IMG/VR virus record: IMGVR_UViG_3300037882_002444
Location: 1 to 23,755 of that record
Strand: one strand, 5' to 3'
Origin: a virus
Length of the DNA stretch: 23,755 bases
Shown here piece by piece: positions 12,906-20,039 of this stretch (the stretch's first letter is position 1; the number at the start of each line of letters is the position of its first letter). The translations under genes and the position numbers were made by a program. The notes under the pieces were generated by a model. The model did not search any database. It saw only the letters and a program-made list of their open reading frames with translations, and was not told the origin of the DNA.

Positions 12906-13057
12906 TGAAACGCCCCAAGGAACCGCCGAGAATTCAAATGCACACGATAGCGTACCGCGTTGGCTGGTTAGGTGTGAAGTCTACCTATTGCACCACATGC
13001 GGAAAGCTCATCGGGTACGCAGACGAGAACAAGCGCTGCAAGGGAGCGAAACGATGA
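12905..13057 (+). CDS. Small zinc-knuckle protein (50 aa)
   Basis: The ATG at 12905 shares its A with the previous stop (TGATG) and the TGA overlaps the next ATG (ATGA). The 50 residues start MKRPKEPPRIQMHTIAYRVG and include STYCTTCGKLIGYADENKRC, a Cys-x2-Cys-Gly-Lys knuckle with a later Cys, likely binding zinc together with His13. Basic ends suggest nucleic-acid contact. No family recognised. The double coupling supports that it is real despite its size. Confidence 0.65.
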   Translation: MKRPKEPPRIQMHTIAYRVGWLGVKSTYCTTCGKLIGYADENKRCKGAKR

Positions 13058-13278
13058 CGACCGAAACGATGTTGGCTACGCTCAAAGCCAACCCCAACAC
13101 CGAAGCGCGCGCCGTTTCGTCAACGCAAGGCCCACCGATGCACGCGTGGACCTGCTACCGCGAAGGCGATGTATGCCACATCCAGATTGCGACGGAGGAG
13201 TCGGTTGGTGACACAACGGTCAACGAGGCGTTTCCCGTGGTGCCGATGCGGGGGGACTGGGAGGTGGTTGCGCTGTGA
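13054..13278 (+). CDS. Hypothetical protein (74 aa)
   Basis: The ATG at 13054 is in an ATGA overlap; an in-frame ATG at 12862 would overlap two genes and is rejected. The sequence MTTETMLATLKANPNTEARA is followed by a beta-rich part (AWTCYREGDVCHIQIATEES) and ends MRGDWEVVAL. It looks like a small single-sheet domain with no catalytic motif. Coupled by GTGA to the lipoprotein gene. Confidence 0.72.
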   Translation: MTTETMLATLKANPNTEARAVSSTQGPPMHAWTCYREGDVCHIQIATEESVGDTTVNEAFPVVPMRGDWEVVAL

Positions 13279-13520
13279 AATATACGCTACTGTTTTTGGC
13301 CCTCGCCTCCTGCTCACTCGAGCTACCCGCCGGCACAATCCGCCCCGTCGACGAGTACTGCCTGCCCGGCACGTGCGCAGCTGGGGAGCTATGTTACGAC
13401 GGCGAATGCTACGGACGGTGCAACTCTGACTCTGACTGCGCTTCGGACTGGTGCGGTCCAATCGCTGAGAAGCCAGGCAATTGGTGCATTCCTGGGAGCA
13501 GGATACGAGAGAGGATGTAG
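13275..13520 (+). CDS. Cysteine-rich outer-surface lipoprotein (81 aa)
   Basis: A GTG in a GTGA overlap starts a lipoprotein signal: MKYTLLFLALASC, whose Leu-Ala-Ser-Cys fits the lipobox cut before Cys13. The mature protein has eight further cysteines in a repeated pattern, CLPGTCAAGELCYDGECYG then CNSDSDCASDWCG and a final WC, likely four disulfides. Similar Cys-x-x-Asp-(Ser/Ala)-Asp-Cys knots are common in lipoproteins of Myxococcota, so the gene may be host-derived. In phages, small lipoproteins can block receptors after infection (as T5 Llp does), but no evidence beyond the lipobox supports that here. Confidence 0.82.
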   Translation: MKYTLLFLALASCSLELPAGTIRPVDEYCLPGTCAAGELCYDGECYGRCNSDSDCASDWCGPIAEKPGNWCIPGSRIRERM

Positions 13521-13534
13521 CCACAAAAGACTGA

Positions 13535-13559
13535 ACCCGCCAGATGCTAACTGACGGGT
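13535..13559 (+). promoter_or_regulatory. Stem-loop after the lipoprotein gene
   Basis: ACCCGCCAG (13535-13543) pairs with CTGACGGGT (13551-13559) over nine positions with one C-A mismatch and a 7-base loop. No T-run follows, so it is not a classical terminator. It sits just before the next start region (13584) and may affect readthrough or translation. Confidence 0.4.
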
Positions 13560-13583
13560 CCTGGATGCCTCGAGGGAGAGGTC

Positions 13584-14255
13584 TTGTCCACAGAAAGGTT
13601 GCACGACATGCTGGCAGAGTCAACCGAAACGGCACCGAGACACCGCTACCCACTCAACCGACAACGCGGCGGCTACAACCGAGAGGTCGAGTGGTACCTG
13701 ACGGAACTATCGCGGATCATGGGTGAGCGCTCCAACTTCGGCGGTCTAGTTGCGTCAATCGAGCGCGGTGGATCCGGAGGCAATAGCGGCACCAAGGGCG
13801 TGGGAATGGTCCGAATTGAGCCGTTCGAGAATGCCGGCAACCTACACGCTACGCTCGACGACGACCGCTCGGTTCACGGAACGTTCGCCAGAGCCTACGC
13901 CTGCGAACAGACATGGCGCCGTCTCGGAATCCATAGGCAATGGCGTCTTGCTGCCCGCTACTGCCTCACCCGCGAGAAGCTCCCGCCGGGACTCCATGGG
14001 CAGCTGGGTGACCTATCAGCAGTTGCGTTCGTCGTCGCCTACCAGGCGGGACCAGAACAGGTCCAAAGGCTTTGGGTTGGTGCCGCCAAGAAGGGCGCCT
14101 TGCGATGGGCTGAGGACGCGGCAGCAAAGGCGTTGGAGATCGACCATGCGGTTTGGGATGAAGAGCGGGCCGGTGTGAACCGGAGAAAGGCAACCTGTAA
14201 ACCAGCATCGAGCGAGTCTGTTTACGTTGACTTTGGCAGAGGGGGCTTCAGATGA
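13584..14255 (+). CDS. Hypothetical protein (223 aa)
   Basis: The first start is TTG at 13584 preceded by GAGGGAGAGG; the ATG at 13608 with AGAAAGG nine bases upstream is a good alternative (215 aa). The product begins MSTERLHDMLAESTETAPRH and has a basic middle with WYLTELSRIMGERSNFGGLV, a Gly-rich loop with ASIERGGSGGNSGTKGVGMV, and a helical C-terminal half with ACEQTWRRLGIHRQWRLAAR and ALRWAEDAAAKALEIDHAVW. It resembles no family I can name. Its position, upstream of a zinc-ribbon gene and the packaging block, fits a late-transcription regulator or a DNA-binding protein, but this is inference. ATGA overlap with the next gene. Confidence 0.78.
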   Translation: MSTERLHDMLAESTETAPRHRYPLNRQRGGYNREVEWYLTELSRIMGERSNFGGLVASIERGGSGGNSGTKGVGMVRIEPFENAGNLHATLDDDRSVHGTFARAYACEQTWRRLGIHRQWRLAARYCLTREKLPPGLHGQLGDLSAVAFVVAYQAGPEQVQRLWVGAAKKGALRWAEDAAAKALEIDHAVWDEERAGVNRRKATCKPASSESVYVDFGRGGFR

Positions 14256-14896
14256 GATGCCCAAATTTGTCAGGGGAAAGGTTTGGGCTGCTTACGGTGA
14301 TCGAACGTTTTGGTGTAGATGAAGCTGGAAGGAAAGGCGTCTCTTGGAGATGCATTTGCGATTGTGGGCGCGAGACATACAGATACACGTCGCAGCTTAT
14401 GGCGGCGCGAAAATCCGGATCGGAGTCGCAGTGCAGATATTGTCTCGGTGAATTCCGCCGAGGAAGGCGAGCTGCTGCTATAGACAGGATTCGCCAGATC
14501 TGGATAGATCGCTACGATGAATGTGGAACACTGTGGTCTGCGTTGGAGCTTGAGCTGATAGAGGGAGATATACGAAGCGAGCTAATTCGAAACGGGATCG
14601 AGGCTCCTGACGTGGATGATGTTCCTCCACAGCTACCGATTGTGCTGCACGACAACGAGGGGCATGCGTTTGGGCCAAGTTCAAAAATATCGATGAAGTA
14701 TCTGGCCCTGAACGAAGTCAGAAAGGTTCTATTCTCGGACAAAATCGAAATAGAGCTAGTTCACCAGCGCCGACAGCGCTGGATGCGGGACCAGTTTGAT
14801 GACGCGGATGTGGGTGAATTCGTGGAATTGGGACGTGGGTTCATAAGGACTGAGATTGCTACCGGGGATCGTTTTGGTGCGGAGGCTGCAGAATGA
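14252..14896 (+). CDS. Zinc-ribbon protein with atypical codon use (214 aa)
   Basis: ATGA overlap with the previous gene. The N-terminal 70 residues are a zinc ribbon: SGERFGLLTVIERFG, then WRCICDCGRETYRYTSQLMA and CRYCLGE. The Gly-x-x-Phe-Gly-x-Leu-Thr-Val...Trp-x-Cys-x-Cys-x-Cys-Gly...Cys-x-x-Cys pattern is the small domain often found before HNH or AP2 modules in phages and recurs here at 2268. Instead of an HNH, a 140-residue helical region follows with WIDRYDECGTLWSALELELI. The gene uses AGA, AGG, ATA and GGA more than its neighbours and looks less GC-rich, suggesting recent acquisition. Function unknown, possibly DNA recognition. Confidence 0.8.
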   Translation: MRCPNLSGERFGLLTVIERFGVDEAGRKGVSWRCICDCGRETYRYTSQLMAARKSGSESQCRYCLGEFRRGRRAAAIDRIRQIWIDRYDECGTLWSALELELIEGDIRSELIRNGIEAPDVDDVPPQLPIVLHDNEGHAFGPSSKISMKYLALNEVRKVLFSDKIEIELVHQRRQRWMRDQFDDADVGEFVELGRGFIRTEIATGDRFGAEAAE

Positions 14897-15258
14897 CCGG
14901 ACATGACCAGTTACTGACCGTCGCCCAAGCCGCCGAACTAATGGGCCTCAGTCGCCGTCAGGCACGTCGAAGACTGACAGCGCTCCACGCCAAGCATCCA
15001 GCCTTGCGACTGCTCCACCGCCCAGCCTACGACGGCGAGGGAGCCAATTATCGGGTGAGCCCGACCGCACTGCGCCGAGTGCTGCTTGACGACGACGCAA
15101 TCACCCTGCAGGACGTGTCGTCTCGTGTGGGTATCTTGGAGGCAGACGGCAGGGTGAGCAGGCTCCGAATTGACCGGCTCGAAAATGAGCACAATCGGCG
15201 TAAATCATGCCAGTTCAGCGACCGGCCCGCCGTTGAAAGCGGGACACATGGGACATAA
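14893..15258 (+). CDS. Helix-turn-helix protein (excisionase/MerR-like N-terminus, 121 aa)
   Basis: ATGA overlap with the preceding gene. The N-terminus TVAQAAELMGLSRRQARRRL (about residues 9-28) is a helix-turn-helix of the DNA-binding 'excisionase or MerR-like' type, followed by a wing-like segment with YDGEGANYRVSPTALRRVLL. The rest contains a helical segment SRVGILEADGRVSRLRIDRL that could pair as a coiled coil. It may be a regulator of the packaging/late block, whose candidate promoter overlaps its 3' end. No catalytic residues are present. Confidence 0.78.
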   Translation: MTGHDQLLTVAQAAELMGLSRRQARRRLTALHAKHPALRLLHRPAYDGEGANYRVSPTALRRVLLDDDAITLQDVSSRVGILEADGRVSRLRIDRLENEHNRRKSCQFSDRPAVESGTHGT

Positions 15259-15261
15259 AAA
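15233..15261 (+). promoter_or_regulatory. Candidate late-operon promoter
   Basis: TTGAAA (15233-15238) and TAAAAA (15256-15261) are separated by exactly 17 bases, a near-consensus sigma-70-type arrangement (5/6 and 4/6). It overlaps the last codons of the HTH gene and points toward the small genes and the terminase block. The adjacent noncoding gap (15259-15318) holds no other recognisable element. Confidence 0.5.
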
Positions 15262-15318
15262 ACCGCCCCGTATAGGGACCCACCAAGAAAACCGAGCTGA
15301 CAGTGCTAGGCCACACCG

Positions 15319-15540
15319 GTGACCACAGACGCCTGCGAGTTCTCGGCAGACCTGTCCCTCGAAGCCCGATGCGTCAGGTGCAGGGTCAGAAGGGCCACGC
15401 CAGACGAGTCGGAGCTGACGCTCCAGGAGAGCGGTGGCGACTCGAAGGGCGTCAAAGCCTCATGCGTAGTCGTGACACCCGCCGCCTGTGAGTGCGGAGA
15501 GTATCGCGTCAGGGTTCGCGCAAAGCTGGAATTTGGATAG
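15319..15540 (+). CDS. Small cysteine-containing hypothetical protein (73 aa)
   Basis: Start GTG at 15319, AGG-like site weakly visible upstream. The protein MTTDACEFSADLSLEARCVR continues CRVRRATPDESELT and later CECGEYRVRVRAKLEFG. The Cys-x-x-Cys and Cys-x-Cys-Gly could form a zinc ribbon. Codon use is GC-rich in third positions, like neighbours. It is the first gene after the candidate late promoter. No family recognised. Confidence 0.55.
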   Translation: MTTDACEFSADLSLEARCVRCRVRRATPDESELTLQESGGDSKGVKASCVVVTPAACECGEYRVRVRAKLEFG

Positions 15541-15543
15541 ACA

Positions 15544-15699
15544 ATGAAACGCCGACGAGTGGTCGAAGTTGACCGGGACATGAGGGCCCGCAAGGCTCGA
15601 ACGGAACGACAACCTGCCAAGCTGCCTACACTGACCGCAAAGCTGGCGGAGTTCGACTGGCGGATGCTGTTGGCGGGCAAGATGGCGCAGGCTACCTGA
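15544..15699 (+). CDS. Small basic hypothetical protein (51 aa)
   Basis: The ATG at 15544 begins three bases after the previous stop, and the TGA overlaps the small terminase ATG (TGATG). The sequence MKRRRVVEVDRDMRARKART is strongly basic, followed by a helical AKLAEFDWRMLLAGKMAQAT. Its coupling to the terminase gene supports expression. It may bind DNA at packaging. No family recognised. Confidence 0.6.
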   Translation: MKRRRVVEVDRDMRARKARTERQPAKLPTLTAKLAEFDWRMLLAGKMAQAT

Positions 15700-16157
15700 T
15701 GGCAACGGCCAAACGAAAGCGCAAGTCATCTCCGAAGCGCCCAAGCCCGGAACGGATGGCAGAGATACTGTCAATCGTTGACATTGAGCCACCCAACAAG
15801 ATCGCCGACAAATACGGTGTCTCAGAGCGGACTATATGGCGGTGGAAGGCTGCTCTAGCCAAGGGTGAGCTGCCAGAGGTGGCACGCCTTGTCAGCCGAT
15901 TGAAGTCTGCAGCGGCGCAAGCCTGCAAGGACCTACTCACCTCGACGTTCGACGCTTCTCTGAGGCGTATTGGGGCACAGCTTCCACAAGCATCAATTTC
16001 GGAGGCAATAAAAGCGGCCGAGATGTGCGGAGACCTGCTCATTACCCGCAAGGTCATGAATGTCGAGGGCGATTCAGAAGATCAAGCAGCTCCAGGCGAT
16101 GAAGGCCTGGGCGGACGCGCAAAGGGCGGCGCAGAGGAACGCCAACCGGTTCACTGA
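15699..16157 (+). CDS. Terminase small subunit (probable)
   Basis: The 152-residue protein has a basic N-terminus (MATAKRKRKSSPKRPSPERM) and a helix-turn-helix, NKIADKYGVSERTIWRWKAA, at about residues 32-52, followed by helical segments suited to a ring-forming oligomer. This is the general layout of phage small terminases, which recognise pac/cos DNA and hand it to the large subunit. It precedes the large terminase and overlaps it by 98 bases out of frame (or 59 if the latter starts at 16099). The role is from context and the HTH; no specific small-terminase signature is certain. Confidence 0.75.
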   Translation: MATAKRKRKSSPKRPSPERMAEILSIVDIEPPNKIADKYGVSERTIWRWKAALAKGELPEVARLVSRLKSAAAQACKDLLTSTFDASLRRIGAQLPQASISEAIKAAEMCGDLLITRKVMNVEGDSEDQAAPGDEGLGGRAKGGAEERQPVH

Positions 16158-17520
16158 GCGCGCGCCCGATAGCCTACTCGACTATTTCTGCCAGCTTAAT
16201 CCTGAGTTGGTTCGGCCGGATTGGCTCAAACCGATATCCGACCTATTCGCCAGGGCAGCCAAAGGAGAACCAGTCAGAGCATGTGTAGCGGCACCTCCGC
16301 AGCACGGCAAGACCGAGCTTTTCAAGGCAGGCATATGCCAGGCCATCGAAATAAACCCGAAGCGGCGCAACCTTTATGTGAGCTACTCGGCCACCAGAGC
16401 CGAGTACATCAGCAACCAGATTCGCCGGCAGCTCTCCAACAGGGGAGTCGTAACCGAAGGCACCCGAGGCCATTGGGAGACCAAGGAAGGCGGAGGGCTT
16501 CACGCGTGCGGAGTTGACGGAGGGGTAACCGGATTCCCGATTGACGGGATCATCGCCCTCGACGACCTGCTCAAGAACGCCAAGGAAGCGCGCTCATCCA
16601 CGATTCGAGACGGCAAGGTAGAAGACCTTCGCCAGTCAGTTCTGACTCGAGCCCACCCTGGCGTTGCGGCGATGAATGTCGCTACCCGGTGGCACCCCAG
16701 AGACCCTTCAGGCGTACTGATTGCCGAGGGCTGGGAAAGCGTCAATCTCACGGCTATTGCCGAAGAGTGTGACGTGCTTGGGCGACAAGTAGGCGAGGCG
16801 CTAGCCCCGGAAATCCGCCCAATAGACTTTTTGCTGCAACAGAAGCGGGACCTGACCGACGGCCCATTTGCTGCAATGTACCAAGGCAGGCCACGTCCCC
16901 GCGGCGGCACAGTCTTCCACGAGCCGAACTTCTACACCGAACTGCCACGTGAGGGCTACGCGGTTGGGTTCGGGATCGACTTGGCCTACACGGCCAAGAG
17001 TAACGCCGACTGGTCGATCTGCCTCGAAATGTGGCGAGTCGGCGCATTCGACGATCCGCAGGCAAAGTTCTACGTCGTTGGGGTTGACCGGGCGCAGGTT
17101 GAGGCCCCTAGTTTCGCTCTGACACTCAAAGCTCGTTCCGTTCGAAGGCCTGGAGCTAGGATGCTCTGGAGGGCAAGCGGAACCGAGAAGGGATCGGCAA
17201 CGTTCCTCAAAGCTCAAGGGATCCCGATCGTTTGGGTTCCTCCTCCTGGAGACAAGTTCGTTTCAGCCACAGCCGTTGGAGCGGCATGGAACGACGGTAG
17301 AGTCCTAGTTCCTGACCCAGAGGAATTCCCCGAGGTCAAGCGCTGGCTGCCAGCTTTCCTCCAATCGATCGACGACTTCACTGGTGTTGGCGATGAGCAA
17401 GACGACGACGTTGACGCACTGGGTAACGCCCACAAGCTACTGACGAGCAAAAAAGGCACGCAAGAATCCGAAGACTCAGGCTCAGCTGGCACCGCCAGAC
17501 GACCAGATCGACTAGTCTGA
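16060..17520 (+). CDS. Terminase large subunit
   Basis: 486 residues. The ATPase part has APPQHGKTELFK at about 78-89 (P-loop) and IIALDDLLKN at 164-173 (Walker B), and MNVATRWHPRDPSGVL at 205-220 (coupling motif). The nuclease part starts VGFGIDLAYTAKSNADWSIC with Asp307 and Asp317, and DDDVDALGNAHKLL near 455 carries the third metal ligand. It pumps DNA into the prohead and cuts concatemers. The P-loop lacks the first glycine (Ala-Pro-Pro-Gln-His-Gly-Lys-Thr), as in many phage terminases of this class. The start could be 16060 or the ATG at 16099; both overlap the small subunit gene. TGATG coupling to the portal gene. Confidence 0.93.
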   Translation: MSRAIQKIKQLQAMKAWADAQRAAQRNANRFTERAPDSLLDYFCQLNPELVRPDWLKPISDLFARAAKGEPVRACVAAPPQHGKTELFKAGICQAIEINPKRRNLYVSYSATRAEYISNQIRRQLSNRGVVTEGTRGHWETKEGGGLHACGVDGGVTGFPIDGIIALDDLLKNAKEARSSTIRDGKVEDLRQSVLTRAHPGVAAMNVATRWHPRDPSGVLIAEGWESVNLTAIAEECDVLGRQVGEALAPEIRPIDFLLQQKRDLTDGPFAAMYQGRPRPRGGTVFHEPNFYTELPREGYAVGFGIDLAYTAKSNADWSICLEMWRVGAFDDPQAKFYVVGVDRAQVEAPSFALTLKARSVRRPGARMLWRASGTEKGSATFLKAQGIPIVWVPPPGDKFVSATAVGAAWNDGRVLVPDPEEFPEVKRWLPAFLQSIDDFTGVGDEQDDDVDALGNAHKLLTSKKGTQESEDSGSAGTARRPDRLV

Positions 17521-19202
17521 TGGCACTCAAACCCAAAACAGCTGCGAAGCCAAAGCCGGACATGACGACTGCTGTGTCGGCACGCGAACCGCGCACGAGC
17601 GCTGTGTTGGGGTGGAGCCCCGAGCGAATCCGCCAGGCCGAACTGCAGTGCGGCGCAGGAAACTACCAGCTCGCCGCGGACCTTTGCGAAGCGATGATGC
17701 CCGATCCGCGGGTGTCGAAGTGCCTCGACCGTCTCTACTCTGCGACGACGCTACCGCTCACGTTTCAGCTCCCGGGAAAGGATGCTGAGTCATCCAAGAA
17801 CGACCCGACCTGCCAAGCGCTGGACGCCGACTTTTGGAAGATGCTCCCCGAGCAGACCATGCGGTCGATCGTTGCGTGGCTGTCGATCTTTTGGGCCTGC
17901 CTGGTCCATGTAGACGGGTGGAAACTCGACGAGGAAACTGGGCGAGTCCTGCCGATTCTTTCGGTGTGGACGCCGCGCAACCTTCGAAACGACTCGGCTC
18001 AGGGCTGGGTTGCTCGCGTCGCGGGCGGCTCCAATACCTGGGGAGTCGAGCAGAAAATCACCCCTGGCGATGGTAATTGGGTCTTGTTCCTACAGGGCAA
18101 CGACTACCGGTCGCCCCTGAAGGCGCCTTGGCTAGGGATCGCGTCCTGGTGGCTACTCGGCAAACGCTATGCACCCGTGGACTGGGCATCGTCGAGCGAG
18201 CGCCACGGGCAAGGGCAGATCTTCGTTACCAACACCATGTCCGCTGGAGCCGCTGGGCTCGAGGCTGACGTTGGTGAGGAGCTGCCGAACGACTCGGCAA
18301 AGCAGAAGGTTGCCAACAAGGTCGCGACGAGCGGCAAAAATGGCGTAGTTGTATTCCCTCGCGGTTGGCAGGGCAAACTCGAGACCGACGGCGCGAAGAC
18401 TTACGAGACTTTCGAAGCGCAGAAGAACGCCGCGAACTCCGAGATCGACATGGCCCTCATTGGGACCAACCTCACGAGTGAGGTAGCAACTAATGGGTCA
18501 CGCGCAGCCGCTCAGGTGCACGAGAGCGTTGATGCGGTCAAGTTCAATGGACTGCTCGAGCTGATCGCCACGACGCTACACGACCAGCTGCTTCCATGGT
18601 GGCACCGCTACAACATCAATCAGGGACCAGTCCCCTACCCGCATTGGGACACCAAGCCGCCGCGCGACACCAAGGCAGAGGCCGAGGGGCGCAAGGCTGA
18701 CGGTGAGGCATTGGCGGCGTACGTCAACGCAGGCGCCCAGATCGACCAGGTTGCTTGGTTCGAGGGCGAAGTGAAGTTGATCCCTGGGGCGACCCAAGAG
18801 ATCAAGAAGCCTGTTGCGCCGGCGCCAGTCATCGCCCCGGCTGCACCGCCCGCAACTCCTCCCAAGGCGCCAAAAAAGTCCGCAGCGCTCGCCCTAGCAG
18901 ATGGTTCGATCCGCGCTGAAGCTGCCACGCAAACTGCATTCGACCGTGGTCGGGAATACACCGACCGTCTGGAGGGCGAGTGCGTGGCCCACGCTGCCAA
19001 GGAGCTGGCTCCAACTGTGGCAAGCGTACTTCGCGCCATCGATGAGTCCACTGACTACGAGGACGCCAAGGCGCGAATCATCGCAGCCTATGGCGACTCG
19101 GTTACCGACTCCAGACTCGTGAGACTGACCGAGGCAGCGCTCATCATGGCGCAAGAAGCGGGCAGATTGACGGTCGACCAAGAGCTACTGACCGAGGAAT
19201 AA
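17520..19202 (+). CDS. Portal protein, DUF935 / Mu gp29-like
   Basis: 560 residues. The order PERIRQAELQCGAGNYQLAA, DLCEAMMPDPRVSKCLDRLY, FWACLVHVDGWKL and RWLGIASWW-like LKAPWLGIASWWLLGKRYAP, then SEIDMALIGTNLTSEVATNG and SRAAAQVHESV, is characteristic of the DUF935 (Mu gp29) portal family. A Pro/Ala-rich linker at about residues 435-460 precedes a helical C-terminal domain. The portal ring is the DNA channel of the capsid and the docking place for terminase. It starts with a shared base of the terminase stop and is followed without gap by the Mu F-like gene. Confidence 0.92.
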   Translation: MALKPKTAAKPKPDMTTAVSAREPRTSAVLGWSPERIRQAELQCGAGNYQLAADLCEAMMPDPRVSKCLDRLYSATTLPLTFQLPGKDAESSKNDPTCQALDADFWKMLPEQTMRSIVAWLSIFWACLVHVDGWKLDEETGRVLPILSVWTPRNLRNDSAQGWVARVAGGSNTWGVEQKITPGDGNWVLFLQGNDYRSPLKAPWLGIASWWLLGKRYAPVDWASSSERHGQGQIFVTNTMSAGAAGLEADVGEELPNDSAKQKVANKVATSGKNGVVVFPRGWQGKLETDGAKTYETFEAQKNAANSEIDMALIGTNLTSEVATNGSRAAAQVHESVDAVKFNGLLELIATTLHDQLLPWWHRYNINQGPVPYPHWDTKPPRDTKAEAEGRKADGEALAAYVNAGAQIDQVAWFEGEVKLIPGATQEIKKPVAPAPVIAPAAPPATPPKAPKKSAALALADGSIRAEAATQTAFDRGREYTDRLEGECVAHAAKELAPTVASVLRAIDESTDYEDAKARIIAAYGDSVTDSRLVRLTEAALIMAQEAGRLTVDQELLTEE

Positions 19203-19978
19203 TGGCCAAGTCGAAGGATCTGTCCCTCGACATGACATCCGATCCCTCGGAGTTCACCGAGGCAGTCGAGGAATTCTCGAAGCGTCGAGTGATCTCGAAG
19301 GCAGAGGCCGATACGCTCGAGGCCTACGCGCGCAGGCGAGCATGGTGGATCGCTGGTGTCGCCCAAATGGACGTCGCCAATGACGCCCACCAGTCGATCA
19401 TCGAAGCGATGCGCGATGGCGTACCGTTTGAGGACTGGAAAAAGAAGGCGGGAGCAGCAATCGAGGCAGAATGGGGCCGCAAGGACTCCGCCCGCCTGCA
19501 ACTGATCTTTCGCAACGCCACCACCCAAGCCTACAACGCTGGGCGACTCGAGCAGATGGAGCAGCCGCACATTGCGGCGGTCCGCCCCTACAAGATGCTC
19601 GACGTGGTGCAGGACACGCGCACGAGCGACACCTGCCGCAAGTACACCAACCCCGAAGTTGTTCTCCCTTGGGATGACCCGTTCTGGCTGACCCACTCAC
19701 CTCCACTGCACCACGGATGCCGAAGCGGGATCCGCTCTCTACGTCGTGGTCCTGCTGAACGGCAGGGCGTCACGAAGCCCGAAGACCTACCCGACAATCC
19801 GATTCCTGAAGGCTGGGGATTCCACCCGTCGCGCACGGTTCCGCCGACTCCAAGCGAGCGCAAAAATCCCCCAGACCCTGAGCTGCAGCTGATGGCGGCA
19901 GTCAAGGGCGGGAAGTATTTGCGGGAGTCTAAGCCGGTCAAAATCCCGAAGCGCTTGATCGACAAGAAGATCGACTAG
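19202..19978 (+). CDS. Mu F-like minor head protein
   Basis: 258 residues. The Mu F domain is visible as LQLIFRNATTQAYNAGRLEQ, then DVVQDTRTSDTCRKYTNPEV and PWDDPFWLTHSPPLHHGCRS, with the conserved Asp-x-Arg-Thr-Ser-Asp-x-Cys and Pro-Pro-x-His-His-Gly-Cys-Arg. These proteins act in early head assembly and are injected or bound near the portal in Mu-type phages. The end (PVKIPKRLIDKKID) is basic. It overlaps the portal stop by one base (TAATG). Confidence 0.92.
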   Translation: MAKSKDLSLDMTSDPSEFTEAVEEFSKRRVISKAEADTLEAYARRRAWWIAGVAQMDVANDAHQSIIEAMRDGVPFEDWKKKAGAAIEAEWGRKDSARLQLIFRNATTQAYNAGRLEQMEQPHIAAVRPYKMLDVVQDTRTSDTCRKYTNPEVVLPWDDPFWLTHSPPLHHGCRSGIRSLRRGPAERQGVTKPEDLPDNPIPEGWGFHPSRTVPPTPSERKNPPDPELQLMAAVKGGKYLRESKPVKIPKRLIDKKID

Positions 19979-20004
19979 ACGCCGCGACAATCTTTCAAAC
20001 CCTG

Positions 20005-20028
20005 CGCCCCTCGATGGGCAGCGGGGCG
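20005..20028 (+). promoter_or_regulatory. GC-rich stem-loop before the protease-scaffold gene
   Basis: CGCCCC (20005-20010) pairs with GGGGCG (20023-20028) across a 12-base loop. The right arm holds the only GGGGCGGA-type ribosome binding site for the ATG at 20040, so the stem could reduce translation or terminate partly. No T-run follows. Confidence 0.4.
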
Positions 20029-20039
20029 GACGTGTTTCC

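Noticed and set aside
13120-13653. 177-residue minus-strand Arg-rich ORF
   Set aside because: Overlaps three coupled plus-strand genes including the lipoprotein; Arg/Ser-rich shadow.
19088-19696. 202-residue minus-strand ORF opposite the portal/F-like genes
   Set aside because: Strand-shadow of confident head genes; no start context, domains or neighbours.
17520-19978. Mu-type transposable phage
   Set aside because: Portal and F-like genes are Mu-related, but no MuA/MuB transposase genes are present and a DnaB/SSB replication module is, so replicative transposition is not supported within the window.
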